Part shown: positions 11,060-24,800 of the stretch, in pieces
Layout of the letters: every line of letters starts with the position of its first letter
Position numbering within the stretch: position 1 is the stretch's first letter
Assembly: GCA_009746045.1 (NCBI GenBank)
Contig: RPFO01000002.1
Span: 1,170,240 to 1,234,239 of the forward strand
DNA length: 64,000 nucleotides
From: Mesostigma viride
Lineage: Eukaryota > Streptophyta > Mesostigmatophyceae > Mesostigmatales > Mesostigmataceae
Direction of reading: 5' to 3'
Program-made: the position numbers and the translations under genes
The notes under the pieces: model-generated
What the model saw: only the letters and a program-made list of their open reading frames with translations
What the model was told of the DNA's origin: nothing
Databases searched by the model: none

Positions 11060-14000
11060 GAATGCAAAGAACCGCTTGACTTCTCTGAAGCATCAGCAAA
11101 GTTTGACGTACATGGCGACCCATGGAAGCGTGAGGCGGGGGCAATATACATGGAACAGGAATTGAAAAAATGGCATCAACAAAATCCCAAGCTGTGGAGC
11201 AGCCTGAAATTTGTAAAGAATGGAGTTGTGACCAGTACACTTCAGGGAAGTGTAGCGGTGAGTCACTCTCTTATTTTAGTTGGCGGCAATTTATTGCTGT
11301 GATGCAGGCTGCCATGCCAGCAGTCTTCCCTAATGTGTGTGGTAGGAGTACAAGACAAAGGCAGTTATGGTGCTGGCCTCTGCACTGACCCTGCCGCTAC
11401 ATGGTTGGTAATGTTGCTGCTTGGTTGGCTTTCCTTTGACGTGCATATCGTCCAATTCCGTAATGCAGAAAGAACGCCTAAGGAAGCACATCATTACCTG
11501 GAGCAGGGCACGAGAGGCAGCAGAAAAGAGAGAGGAAGAGAGTGAAAGAGAGGCGGCGAAGAAGCGCGAGGAACAGGATCGGAAAGGCAAGAGGCAGCGG
11601 GTGGAGGAACATGGCAACGAAGCCAGCGGCAGAGAGGAGCTGCGAGCAAGCATGTCAACTGCGGTGGATGCAGACGTGGGGGAGGCACATGCGGGGCAAG
11701 CATGTGTAGGCCTGGAAATCGTGCCAGGGCCCACCGTGATTGCAATTGCCGAGTTCCTGCTGAAGCGAGCACTGGCCTCATTGCCGCAGTTGGCAGCCAA
11801 CAACGCGACAATCACGGAAGTGGATGCTTTGTGCAAGGAAGAAAACTCGGGATCGGGGAGTCCAGCGGTGGACCTGATGAACAACACAGCCTGTGCCCTT
11901 GCAAATGCCGCGCTGCAGTTGGTCTCCAACTCCGTCCATGTTGATGGCAAGGTCAGTGGTGGCACAGTTTCTTCCTGTTTTGGGTATGACGCATAAATAA
12001 TTGCCCCTTGTATGTACGGGTGCGGTCGATTGACCTCCCTCCAGCAACATTGCAACATCCGTTACTGACGTCCACTGCATGTGGCGGATGCGTTCCTTCT
12101 GCATGGGGTTTGCCTTGTGTGCCGTTATTGTGCAGGGTGTCGTCAGTACATCGGATGCACTGGGGCCCCAGGCCGGTCAGGGGGGCATTCCAGCGGAGCA
12201 GCAAGCGAGTACATTGACACAGGAGGGGACAAGGCAGGCCGAGGTGGGGGGCAACACCGGGGGGGCGGCAGCAAAGGTGGAGCGGGGGAAGCAGGAGGAG
12301 GCGGGGGAAGCCAAGCCTGAGGGGGGTTGCGCCGGGGGGGAGGCAGCGAAGGTGGAGCAGGTGAAGCAGGAGGCGGGGAAGCCAAGGACGAGGAGGGGAG
12401 CAGCGCCGGGGGGAGGCAGCGAAGGTGGAGCAGGTGAAGCAGGAGGCGGGGAAAGCCAAGGACGAGGAGGGGAGCAGCGCCGGGGGGGAGGCAGCGAAGG
12501 TGGAGCAGGTGAAGCAGGAGGAGGGGAAAGCCAAGGCCGAGGAGGGGAGCAGCGCCGGGGGGGAGGCAGCGAAGGTGGAGCGGGGGAAGCAGGAGGAGGC
12601 GGGGGAAGCCAAGGACGAGGAGGGGAGCAGCGCCGGGGGGGAGGCAGCGAAGGTGGAGCAGGTGAAGCAGGAGGAGGGGAAAGCCAAGGCGAGGAGGGGA
12701 GCAGCGCCGGGGGGGAGGCAGCGAAGGTGGAGCGGGGAAGCAGGAGGAGGCGGGGGAAGCCAAGCCTGAGGGGGGTTGCGCCGGGGGGGAGGCAGCAAAG
12801 GGGAGCGGGTGAAGCAGGAGGAGGCGGGGAAGGGCAAGGCCGAGGAGGGGAGCAGCGCCGGGGGGCGGAAGCAAAGGTGGAGCAGGGGAAACAGGGTCAG
12901 GCGGGGCAGGGCAAGGCCGAGGAGGGGAGCAGCGCCGGGGGGGAGGCAGCGAAGGTGGAGTGGGTGAAGCAGGAGGAGGGGGGGAAGCCAAGGACGAGGG
13001 GGTCAAGACCAGAGGGGCGGCAGCAAACAGGAAGCGGGTGAAGCAGGAGGAGGGGGGAAGCCAAGCCTGAGGAGGGGGTCAAGACCAGAGGGGCGGCAGC
13101 AAAGGGGAAGCGGGTGAAGCAGGAGGAGGCGGGGAAGGGCAAGGCCGAGGAGGGGAGCAGCGCCGGGGGGGCGGAAGCAAAGGTGGAGCAGGGGAAACAG
13201 GGTCAGGCGGGGAAGGGCAAGGCCAAGGAGGGGAGCAGCGCCGGGGGGGCGGAAGCAAAGGTGGAGCAGGGGAAACAGGGTCAGGCGGGGAAGGGCAAGG
13301 CCAAGAAGGGGGGGAAGACAGGAGGGAAGACAGCAAAGGGCAAGCATGGGAAGAAGGTGGAGATAATCGTGGTGTCGAGTGATGATGAGGAGGATGAGAA
13401 GGCGGAGCCGAGGAACTTAGCGACCGATGAGAAGAAGAGCAAGGAAACACGCTGTCGGTTCTGTGTCATGACCGATAAAGTTTATCATAAACACCAGCAC
13501 CAGCGTCTGTACCCAAACAGACTCACCTTCACCAACTTTGAATCAGGCTGCCATGTGGACGCAGGTATCATGTTTGTCTGGGCGTTGATCCTCGCGTCCT
13601 ACTGGGGACGCATGTGGGGGCTGATTTTGATAGTTGGGAGAGCGCGTGGAGAGGCCCACTGCAGTGAACGATGCGAGGTGGGATGGCAGCTGATGCAGTG
13701 TGTGTGGTACCTAGCCTTTGGCACGCCGGACCATCAGGATTTCTACCAACCCAAGCTGGATGAGGCAAGGGACAAGCTACGAGATGCGCTTGCGAGGGTA
13801 TCCACAGATGTGAAGCCAACGGGAGAGGGCGTCCCAGATGCAACGGTGAGACTGTTGCTTGACCATGTCAAATTTTGCAACATCAAAGAGGGCAACTGGA
13901 TGTGCAAGCCCCCCCGCGTCACCGAGGAGCCTTCTTTTTCGCTTCTCGACCTCTCGTATCGCGAAGAAGCTCACCCCACGCCGCTGTCCGTCACCGACCG

Positions 14001-14478
14001 CATCAAAAAAGCGTGCCAGTCATCGCTGTGGGCACATCAAGCGCACGCCACGGAAGGTGAGCAGTATCCTGAACCACTGTGCTTCCACCCGCGCACGTTC
14101 GCTGAGATGCCCCCATACCTGGCCTTCTGCAACCTCCACAACTGGAAAACGCTGCCATGCAGGAAGTACAAGGGAGGGGATGTGCCAGTGACAGTGAAGG
14201 GGGTGCAGTTGATGGTGGATGGCAAGATGTGCACAGTCACATTGCGCCTATTTGCGCTCATCCGGTTTTATAGTTACAAACATTTCACGGCGCTGCTACC
14301 CGCTAGTGGATGGGGGGATGTGAATAACTGGAATGAGCACGACGGGATAGCGGCGAAGGGCAAGAACGGAGAGCCCCTGGCAAGGGTGCGGCACGTGGGA
14401 AACGTGACCACATACCTCGAGCAATGGGGCTACCACATGGTGGCTGCGGGATACCAGGTTGTACCGCCTAACTGCTGA
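11060..14478 (+). CDS. Spliced gene: coiled coil, E/K/G repeats and C19-like cysteine protease domain
   Basis: Several exons are suggested, with candidate junctions at about 11263 (donor GTGAGT), 11458 (acceptor before AAAGAACGCC), 11951 (donor) and 12137 (acceptor). The 11458-11950 part is a charged helix (REAAEKREEESEREAAKKRE) and then a hydrophobic helical region. A repetitive E/K/G/A segment follows (12250-13330), then an NLS-like and acidic stretch (VSSDDEEDE). The last 350 residues contain ESGCHVDAGIMF, and near the end KHFTALLPASGWGDVNNWNE followed by HDG. A Cys box followed by HFTA and W...HDG resembles the Cys and His boxes of ubiquitin-hydrolase-like (C19) peptidases seen in some large transposons. 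That assignment is inference from short motifs; exon ends are approximate. It is probably a native gene of element G. The stop is TGA at 14478. Confidence 0.45.
12250..13330 (+). repeat. Coding minisatellite of about 75 bp, G-rich
   Basis: Units of about 75 bp containing GAGGCAGCGAAGGTGGAGCA and GGGGAGCAGCGCCGGGGG recur more than ten times. In the favoured frame they encode blocks such as AAKVEQVKQEEGKAK and EEGSSAGG. Copy-number and 1-2 nt length differences move the frame between units, so the assembled frame is not reliable. Runs of G suggest quadruplex-forming potential on the plus strand. Confidence 0.75.
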
Positions 14479-14514
14479 GGTTATCCCACGAGACGCCCCA
14501 CCCACTTTCCACGC

Positions 14515-14670
14515 AGCCTGCTCTACAGCTGTAGGTGCACCAAGGGCACCTGCACCAGCATGATCTCTCAGAGCTCAAGGGGGGCCTGGCATGGGGTGGA
14601 AGATCAGCATGGCTATACAAAGGCTAGGGCATGGCTTCTCATCAGAGAGTGACTCTCTGCATACGTAGCG
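14515..14670 (-). repeat. SINE-like repeat A, partial copy
   Basis: Contains the reverse complement of the family core: GTAGGTGCACCAAGGGCACC, GATCTCTCAGAGC, GATCAGCATGGCTATA and AGAGAGTGACTCTCTGCAT. Related copies are at 15740-15890, 16060-16420, 20725-20836, 42670-42957, 46734-46960 and 51455-51758. Confidence 0.6.
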
Positions 14671-14794
14671 CTGGGCTAAATTCTGATAATGCATCATCCT
14701 GATAATGCACACATGTCACCATTGTCTCAGTTAATGCAATATGCAAGACACATTAATTAATTAATAAATTAGGAACATAACTCTGGGAGTACAT

Positions 14795-15739
<945 letters not shown>

Positions 15740-15740
<1 letters not shown>

Positions 15741-15890
15741 CACTTCATGCACCTGGAGCAGGTGTAGTTAACTGACATTACATCCTACCCTCGCAAGGAA
15801 GTAGCCCAGAATGTATTAAAGGCCATATGCACAGCTTCAGGGATATGTGCCAAATGTACTCCCAATGGAGTCATGTAATGAATTAATTAA
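15740..15890 (+). repeat. SINE-like repeat A, 3' part
   Basis: Contains GCAAGGAAGTAGCCCAGAAT, GTATTAAAGGCCATATG, ACTCCCAATGGAGTCATGT and the AATTAATTAAT end typical of the family. Confidence 0.65.
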
Positions 15891-16059
15891 TGAGGAACAT
15901 GACAGAGAGTGACTCTCTGCATAGGAAGCGCAGGGCTACATTCTTCATGCATCATCCTTGCCAGCATGACATGTCCCAACTGTTGTATTGTGGTCCGCAC
16001 ACATGTCACCATTGTCTCAGTTACACTAATGCAATATGCAAGACAGATTAATGAATGAA

Positions 16060-16420
16060 CATTACTCTGTTGCCATGCAGGGAGTACATGTAGCACATAT
16101 CCCTGACAAGGGCCATATGGCTTCCAATGCAGGTCTACCTAGAGATAGCCACGCGGCCTTCGCGTCTTTCCTCTCAGACAACTACCCTAGTCCTTCCACG
16201 GCGTTGGATCGCCATGCGTCCAGGCATAGCTGTCTCACTTCATATGGCTTTTAATACATTATTGGCTACTTCCTGCAAGGGTAGGATGTAAACTACACCA
16301 GCTCCTGTAGGTGCACCAAGGGCACCTGCACCAGCATGATCTCTCAGAGCTCAAGGAGGGCCTGGCATGGGCTGGAAGATCAGCATGGCTATACAAAGGC
16401 TAGGGCACAGGCATGATGAG
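16060..16420 (-). repeat. SINE-like repeat A, interrupted copy
   Basis: The 3' end (GGGAGTACATGTAGCACATA) lies at 16066-16125. The rest (ATATGGCTTTTAATACATTA to GATCAGCATGGCTATACAAA) lies at 16236-16400. About 110 bases of unrelated sequence separate the two, with the ATATGGCTT motif present on both sides. Confidence 0.55.
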
Positions 16421-17556
<1,136 letters not shown>

Positions 17557-17689
17557 CCTAAACACACAAGCATGCCAACGTTTATGCAAGGAAGAATTCA
17601 ATGTAGGGAAGAAGGGAGGGGAGTAAGGAAGAAGCCTGCTGCCGAGGGAGGGTGGAGGCAGGGATTAAGTGTTTACCTTTTTGTCATTC

Positions 17690-18056
17690 CGTGCAAACAG
17701 ATATTCACATGTACGTCAGCGTTGCAAGTAGCGCAGCAGCAATTCTTTTTGGGACAAGCTTCGTCTAAAAGTATAGTTTTGTTAGGATCGGAAGTCTGAA
17801 CGTCCCGGCTGTTACCGCTCGTTGTCTCTGGCACCACAATAACGTTGGCGCCTGGCGTCATTGGGATCGATGAGTCATTGGGATCACACGACGCACTTCC
17901 CTTACTGCCAGGAGGACCACTGGGGCGCGTTTTCTTCATAGGACCCGGCCTTTCCCTTGCTGCCGCCAGCCGAAGCGGCTCCATTATGCTTGGGCTTTCG
18001 AGCCATACCTCGCGTCTTTCCTGTTGAAAACACCCGTGTGTCCTGCGAAATAACAC
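17690..18056 (-). CDS. Possible first exon, basic protein, unknown function
   Basis: On the minus strand an open frame ends in DEACPKKNCCCATCNADVHV and then reaches a good donor (AAAAAG followed by GTAAAC) at about 17690. A second frame starts at an ATG near 18006 with ARKPKHNGAASAGGSKGKAG, so either the frame or the splicing is unclear. Basic, glycine-rich starts of this kind are common in transposon proteins. No downstream exon was found before the GGCA array. It sits just left of element K and, with K removed, would be divergent from the 28209-29750 gene. Confidence 0.25.
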
Positions 18057-18169
18057 AGCCGCTCAGCCGGTGATAAACGTTAAGCTACGCCGGCAGCTTC
18101 CCCCCCTCCCTATAAAGATTTATCCAACTATATTAAAAACCAACAGAGAATACCTGCTTGCATTGGAGG

Positions 18170-18700
18170 CACTATGTACTCCACACTATGTACTCTTGGA
18201 GTACATAGTGTGGATTACATAGTCACTCCTTCCTATGTAATACGGGCGTGTCTCACCGCGTCGGCAGTCCCCTATTCGGAAATCCCGGATCATATGTACT
18301 CCGGACTATGTACTCTTGGAGTACATAGTGTGCCACCCTATGTACTCTTGGAGTACATAGTGTGGAGTACATAGTCACTCCTTCCTATGTAATACGGGCG
18401 TGTCTCACCGCGTCGGCAGTCCCCTATTCGGAAATCCCGGATCATATGTACTCCGGACTATGTACTCTTGGAGTACATAGTGTGCCACCCTATGTACTCT
18501 TGGAGTACATAGTGTGGAGTACATAGTCACTCCTTCCTATGTAATACGGGCGTGTCTCACCGCGTCGGCAGTCCCCTATTCGGAAATCCCGGATCATATG
18601 TACTCCGGACTATGTACTCTTGGAGTACATAGTGTGCCACCCTATGTACTCTTGGAGTACATAGTGTGGAATACATAGTCACACCTTCCTATGTAATACG
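18170..18700 (+). repeat. Left 152-bp repeat array of element K
   Basis: The motif CACTCCTTCCTATGTAATAC recurs at 18224, 18376 and 18528, with a variant at 18680, giving a period of exactly 152. Each unit has two palindromes of the form CTATGTACTC-TTG-GAGTACATAG and a unique block ending GGAAATCCCGGATCATATG. The same units appear reverse-complemented at the other end. Confidence 0.9.
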
Positions 18701-18705
18701 GGGGT

Positions 18706-18850
18706 GTAATCATATGTAATCATGTGTAATCATCGGTAAAAATCGGTAATCATTTGTCCTTTTTTGGTAATCATGTACGTGTAATCATGTGTAATCATGT
18801 GTAATCATCGGTAAAAATCGGTAATCATTTGTCCTTTTTTGGTAATCATT
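18706..18850 (+). repeat. Short tandem repeat of GTGTAATCAT units
   Basis: Two copies of a block of about 70 bp hold several GTAATCAT motifs and a TTTGTCCTTTTTTGGTAATC segment. It adjoins the 152-bp array and precedes the kinase gene by about 160 bases, so it may be part of its 5' region. Confidence 0.7.
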
Positions 18851-19014
18851 TCGGTCAGGGTCACGTGTGCTTGTCTGCATGATCGATCGTCCAGACAAGC
18901 TGCACTGCCCCCAAGACCCTAAGTTACACAAGATGATGTTGTTGGGTGTTGAAATGGAACAACGAAGGTCGAAAGCCTGCGCTTAATGTAAATTATTAAT
19001 TACGAGCGACCACC

Positions 19015-20457
19015 ATGGAAAGTCCCGTTACAGCCACAATGGAAAATCCCGTTGACATCGCGCAAAAACAGGAAAAGAGAAAGCGGCAAGTGGCCGAAGC
19101 AGTCCGCCGGTGGCGGTTGAAAAAGAGGGGGAAGAAGAGGGGGACGACTCAATGCATACGTAGTCAGGCGATGGAGGGTGGCAACGCCGCTCCCCCTATT
19201 CGTCAAGACAACGTCGGTGCGAGAAGCACCATAATGCCTGGGCGTGATGGGTTGCACGCTTTCCGGCCAGTGCCCGGGGCTGCGAGTGTCGCCCGCCCCA
19301 CGGCTATCCCCGCCTGTGCTGCAGTTCGCCCCGTCAACCCCGCTGTGATGACTCGCGACGTTGCCGTGTCGCCACTTTGTTTGGCTACCATCCCAGATCC
19401 CCCGCTGGCACCCACCGGGGCATGCCATTCGGTGCACACCAAGGAAGCATTGCACAGCAAAGGACATACCGGCGTTGCACGTGCACAAGATGCTTCCAAG
19501 CGTCCGGACGCCTGCTGCGGTACACCGAATGCGTGGGAAGCAATGCAGGCCAGGCTGGCAGAGATGACCACCTGTGCAGAAACCCGGGACATTGTTGAGC
19601 GGGGCCTGATGCGGTACCCCCACGTGAGTTTGGGGAAGCGCTTAGGCGCCGGCCTCTTTGGGTCTGTGCACCTTGTCAAGTCCACTTTACCTGGCTTTGA
19701 CCATCCTCTGGTCGTGAAAGTGGCAAAGATCCCGCGCGCCACAAACCTCGTGCACATACAGCAGGTAATTGTGGATCTGAGTGCTGGAGTGGCCAGGGAA
19801 GCTGCTCTCATGACCATTGCGGGGCGTCGAGAGGGCACCTGTCCACGTGTCGCAGGATTGTGGGCCCCAGTTGAGACTGTAGGTGGCATAGTCATGGAGA
19901 TGGTGACGGGTGACTTGAAGGCTGCCCGTGATGCCTCCGAATACAACCGTCCCTTTGATGTGCGCACGCCTCCCATCTTGGCGAAGTGCGCCAAAGTTTT
20001 ATCCAATTTGCACTCGGTTGGAATCATTCATAACGATCTTAAGTGTGACAACTTTTTGTACAAGGTTGAGGAGGGCACGGCGGAGCCAACCATCTACATT
20101 GGAGACCTGGGCCAGGCAACCAGAGTGAACGAGATGGCGCCCATGCGTGTGCCGGGGCAGTCCCGGTGGCACCCGGCCACGGTCTTGCATCCAAGTGCAA
20201 AGGCCTTGAGGGGAACGATACAAGCTCGGCCAGAGCACGATGTTTATGCTTTCTTGGTCATGGTGGACGACCTGTTCAGGAGGTCGCCCAAGTGCTTTGT
20301 CCGCAAGGCAACGGACCCAGTTCTGTGGGAGCTGTGTAGGAAGATTGCTTTTCGACAACAATACAAGCACGATATTGTGTTACCTGACATGGCCGGGCTG
20401 GCGGACATGTTCCACAAAGCCCGCATATTCGTGCCCGATGCTTACCCCAAGCAGTAA
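19015..20457 (+). CDS. Transposon-borne serine/threonine-type protein kinase, 480 aa
   Basis: Single exon. The ATG lies in a strong context (CCACCATGG). Residues 15-45 are strongly basic (KRKRQVAEAVRRWRLKKRGK), suggesting a nuclear signal; a low-complexity linker follows. The kinase domain starts near 204: glycine loop G211-A-G-L-F-G216-S-V, lysine in VVKVAK (235), αC glutamate in AREAA (262), catalytic loop H339-N-D341-LKCDN346, metal motif G-D364-L-G and D409 in HDVYAF. HRD is HND and DFG is DLG, but the catalytic Asp, Asn and metal Asp are kept, so activity is plausible. The peptide-binding segment lacks a clear APE. Family placement is uncertain. It lies inside element K, opposite in strand to the transposase. 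Confidence 0.85.
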   Translation: MESPVTATMENPVDIAQKQEKRKRQVAEAVRRWRLKKRGKKRGTTQCIRSQAMEGGNAAPPIRQDNVGARSTIMPGRDGLHAFRPVPGAASVARPTAIPACAAVRPVNPAVMTRDVAVSPLCLATIPDPPLAPTGACHSVHTKEALHSKGHTGVARAQDASKRPDACCGTPNAWEAMQARLAEMTTCAETRDIVERGLMRYPHVSLGKRLGAGLFGSVHLVKSTLPGFDHPLVVKVAKIPRATNLVHIQQVIVDLSAGVAREAALMTIAGRREGTCPRVAGLWAPVETVGGIVMEMVTGDLKAARDASEYNRPFDVRTPPILAKCAKVLSNLHSVGIIHNDLKCDNFLYKVEEGTAEPTIYIGDLGQATRVNEMAPMRVPGQSRWHPATVLHPSAKALRGTIQARPEHDVYAFLVMVDDLFRRSPKCFVRKATDPVLWELCRKIAFRQQYKHDIVLPDMAGLADMFHKARIFVPDAYPKQ

Positions 20458-20460
20458 CCG

Positions 20461-20635
20461 TGTTGCATCCCAAGTGCAAAGGCCTTGAGGGGAACGCTAC
20501 AAGCTCAGCCAGGGCACGATGTTTATGCTTTCTTCGTCATGGTGGACGATCTGTTCAGGAGGTCGCCCAAGTGCTTTGTCCGCAAGTCAACAGACCCACT
20601 TCTCCATGAGGTGTGTAGAAAGATTGCTTACATCT
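20461..20635 (+). pseudogene. Partial tandem copy of the kinase 3' part
   Basis: Directly after the kinase stop, about 170 bases repeat the coding sequence for the segment from VLHPSAKALRG to about CRKIA, with several substitutions (for example GTCATGGTGGACGATCTGTT). It has no start and is followed by unrelated sequence. It is a local duplication scar. Confidence 0.85.
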
Positions 20636-20724
20636 GTACAGTATGATTACCCCATATTCATCTTAAGTGGAAGGACATATGCTACTCGTGCATGTGGTGT
20701 GTGCCCGAGTAGGTGGCAGTTTAC

Positions 20725-20836
20725 ATTCCCCCACCTGCAGGAAGTAGCCCAGAGTGTATTAAAAGCCATATGCCCCTTCTCAGGGCTATGGGGTACATAT
20801 TCTCCCAGCGGAGTTATGTTACTAATTAATTAATCA
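20725..20836 (+). repeat. SINE-like repeat A, 3' part
   Basis: Has CTGCAGGAAGTAGCCCAGAG, GTATTAAAAGCCATATGCCC, CTCCCAGCGGAGTTATGTTA and the terminal TAATTAATTAAT. Confidence 0.65.
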
Positions 20837-20954
20837 CACGTTCATGGCAGGGGCGAGACACATAAGTTATTTTTTTTTTTTATAATTCATCCATGTACAC
20901 GTACAACGAGGGAGCTAGCACCCTAGCTTGTATCACTGCCTCCCTGTTCTTACG

Positions 20955-21372
20955 TGCAGGGCCAAGACGTGGACCCTCACCGCCAACCTTGCCAACTTCT
21001 ACCCCATGCCATGCATTGAGCTAGCTGAATGCACTTTGGCAATGTTCACAAGTTTCTGGCGTTGTGGCAGTTGGTGATTTCCAACTGGCTGCAACATCTT
21101 AAGGCTCCATTCATTGTCAATGGTATGCTGGCCAAGCCAGAGATATTGAGTAAGTCAGGACAAGGCCAAGAGGGCCCAGGTCATCGAGGACTTACCCCCC
21201 CCCTAGCTGCAGTGGGGAAGGAGCGTGTTTGCAAACATGGGAGGCATGCTAGACAATTAGATCGCTAGGGTCGCCAGCACCATAGATATACCATACGACT
21301 GTTTGCGTCGGCCTGCCTGTATAGATAGCTTACACCGGTATAGGATTGCGTGCACCCATCCCTCCATCCACA
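20955..21372 (+). repeat. LINE 3' fragment with short CATC tail
   Basis: From about 21130 the sequence parallels the LINE 3' end at 45640-45830: GTGTTTGCAAACATGGGAGG, CATGCTAGACA, CACCATAGATATA and ACCGGTATAGGATTGCGTG, then CCCATCCCTCCATCCA. This shows that a CATC-type tail is the normal end of this LINE. Confidence 0.65.
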
Positions 21373-21375
21373 CCT

Positions 21376-21600
21376 TGGGGTTAATGCTCCGTGACTCCCG
21401 GCCCAACGGGAGCACGAGTTTAATTAATTCATTGGGTCACTTTCGTAAATCAGTGCATGCATGTACGTCCTGGCTATTATCAGAACACTTGCCCACGCTC
21501 CTTAGTATCATATGCTCACATGGGTCTTATTGCACCCACACAACTTATTGGTCCGGATTATCACGAGATCTTGTGGACAGCATGTGCTGGCAGTAAATTA
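21376..21600 (-). repeat. SINE-like repeat B, copy 3
   Basis: Reverse complement of the B family: TTAATGCTCCGTGACTCCCG at the left, then AAATCAGTG..., CACGCTCCTTAGTATCATAT, TGCTCACATGGGTCTTATTG and TGCACCCACACAACTT. It sits directly beside the LINE tail, as does the copy at 46586. Confidence 0.55.
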
Positions 21601-21885
21601 CATTAAATTAGAATATGACTCCATCATTGGGACATCATGTAGCACGTATTCGCTAGCATGCTGATGGGTGGGCGTGAGCGAAGCCACGAAACCTAACTCA
21701 GCTAACTCTAAGCTAATCTAAAAAATCAGGGCTCACTCAACATCAGCAAAGCGCCACTTCCTCCTGGGGTGGGGTGGGGGGGCTTGCCCACGGGCGCTGA
21801 CGTGTGGGCCTGGACAATGGTCTGCCACCTCATCCTGTCCTGCATGGCAGTCCAAGCAAGAGCGAGGGAGGATTAAATGTGTTGT

Positions 21886-24800
21886 TCAACCAGGGCTGGG
21901 ACCACTAGGTCGGCTGCCTGTAAGTGAAGAAACAATCCACATGACTTGTCCTCGCCTGCATGTCATGCAAGTTCTTACATCACATCTTGTACAGTAGCCA
22001 CCATGACGAACCAGCAGACCCTGTTGACGACGAGACTTGAAGAAAGGAGGCGTGTCCCGGTCACAGTCATCAAGGCCGTACACCCGGTTCCCTGCGTTAT
22101 GGATCAGTTCCCTGTTTCCTTCCTTCTTGCGATCCCCCTTTCTCATGGGGATTGCAGATGTGGTGCACCTGGGGTCGTGGACAGTCCCGTTGCATTGGTG
22201 GACCATCGTCACAGCAGCCGTGACACGATAAATAGGGAAGAGTTCACCGGCTACCGGTTCGGCAGCCTTCTCGAACAAGGGCAGCTGCTGGCGTCTGCTA
22301 AACTTGCCCAGTTCTTCGTACCACGTGGGCACGATCCACAAATAGGATTTGCCATCATTCCCTTCCACTGACACTACAGCTGTGACTTCACATATCCAAT
22401 GCTCTCCAGCGTCATCAGCAAGCACGTACCGACGCGGATCCTCCGCGGCACCGACTCTGTAGTCCTGCGGCCTGTAAGCATAAGTATGCCCCACCGCCAC
22501 GGTCGCCTTGTATGTGACTGCCTTGCGCCATAGCCGCACACCCGGGGTCTTCAACTCATTCCACGTCTCCGCCGCCTCGGGAAAATACTCCTTGAAGCGA
22601 TGCAAGACAATAGCCGGCGTCAAACCATGCTGCACGTGCTCCCACTCGATGACCCCATCAGTACCGTTGCGTGTGCTGCGGATCAGAAGCTTGGGGATGC
22701 CGCCAAAACATGTCCTTACCCGTCCCCCAGCACGTCCCTCGGTGTGTTCAACTGTAGGGTACGCAGCCCCGTCCGCCAATGCCACCCCCAGTGTAGCCGT
22801 GCCGCTTTAATTGGCCGGAGAGCCATTCCTCATGCACACCTCCACTCTTCAACAAGTACTTGGCAGCTGGGCTTGATAGCAGTGCTTCACGCGCCTGTGG
22901 AGTCAAGAACTTCTCTGGGTCCTCGAGCCCCTTGAGTATATTATCCAACGCGTGCTGCCTCTCCCCTGCGAAAACAGCGATGCATGGTGAACGGGGCGAT
23001 GTATCAATCCTTGCAAACAGTACATGCAGTGAGCTAGGCTCATTATTGATTCCTGAACTTAGTGCACGTTGCCCCAGGACACTCACCTCGTAACCTCCTC
23101 ATGGTGCCTTACAATATGCATAACGTCTACAGGGTGGGCTGTCAATGGGCCAGGTTTGGGATCGCCACCTTGCATGTATGCCCTGGAACACACCCGATAG
23201 AGGTGGGCCATGGGGGCCATTCTGACATCCAAAATCACACATCCCAACCCCAAACCCTAAACTATTTTAAACCCTAAGCACAGCCCGGCCCTTATGCATG
23301 TACATGTCCACGGTACTAGTTAGAATGCGGTGGGATATATTGCTTGAGAACACTGAAGGCTGTGAGCAATGAATTGCTTGGCTTATTAGAAAATAGGTTT
23401 ACCCTTTATCAACGTTCCTCTCACCGGCTGCGCCGCCAGTGACCGTTGGGTGCAGACCGTTGGCCCGAGGCCACACGATGACAGGTAGCCGTCTAGTCAC
23501 TGCATCGTGCGATCACAGATCAATGCACGCTGCAGTACGGTCCCTATCTAGGATACTCTAGTACCGTCCAATGACAGGACACTACGTATACTGGGTACTG
23601 ACATCTGTCACGTACCTCAGTACCCAAAGTACCTATCTAGGGAAACGTATGCGACTCGACTAGCATTCCTATCTGCATAGCCCACGTGGTATTTATATTC
23701 ACATACCAACGTAGGTTTACAAGGCTTATTCATACGTTGTATTCACAATGCCTTTGAGACTTAGTCTACAGCAAAGCATGGAGACTAACTGTACTAACTC
23801 GGCTGGAAGCTTGCGTTGCACATGAAAATAGCAGCAGGCTGGTAATAATCCTTACATTTCAGCAGCAACCATTTGTCAGCATCTAGGATATGGCGGGCGT
23901 TTACGCTTCTCATCAGGTCCCCAATAATGCCGTGATCCCTCTCAAACGCATGGCCGTCCATATCCCAGAGCCTGCCCACGTCCTTGGTCTGGTGCGCCAC
24001 ATGGAGCCCCATATGACAGTTGGCTGTGGCAGCGTTGTGGCCTCGCTCGTTTGCAGTCTTCCCCCTCTGTGCAACCACGCCAGCATTGGCGTACTTTCCA
24101 CGAGGCCATAGGGCATTGAAACGTTTCAGGAACTCGCGATACACCTTGTCGGCATTGTCAGCATGCGTCGGGGAAGTGTACTCGCTCAGTACCATCTCCG
24201 TCCACTGCGATGAAAGCAAACATGAGCAGCATTACATTGAAAGCACGTTTCTAGCCAGTCACGTTTACAATGCGATTATAATATATATGTTTGACTCATG
24301 GGGCTTGTAGGTAAAAACCTAAAACAGCTCACACATCATGAAGTTACATGTCTATTCAAGTGCACATGATGTAGCATACGGGGAATGTTAGGTTGGCAAG
24401 GTCTTACCACGCAAAGGTCCCGCACCATTTGAGCAGTGCCTCGAACGCGCTGGGGAGGCCGTGCGTTAGGTTCTTTGGCAGACTCCCGCACTCGAAGAAT
24501 CCATTCCATGGCATGTGGTACCATCGGCAGGCACTGCAGGAACTGCATGGCCTTGAAGAAAGGGTATCGGGTGAACGGGTTCTTGGGCAATGCGGCCCTT
24601 CCGCTGGTGGTGGGCCACGCTCTCGCATATGCATCACATTCCCGGATCTCATCGGATTTCAGGAGCCGGGTGCAGATGAAAATGAAGACGGTTTTGATGA
24701 TCCCCAAGCACAGCAAGTGAAAGATCTCAATGGGAAACTGTCGAAACCTGTCCCAGTGCCTGAGACCCTGCCATACGGAGGGACGGCTGTGCTTAATACC

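Noticed and set aside
12079-13041. 320-codon frame through the G-rich minisatellite as a separate protein
   Set aside because: Repeat-unit length changes open several frames at once; only the frame leading into the 13400-14478 domain is favoured.
18170-18700. Possible CRISPR-like array
   Set aside because: The repeats are 152 bp, head to tail, with no variable spacers, and are mirrored at the other end of a transposon in a eukaryotic genome.
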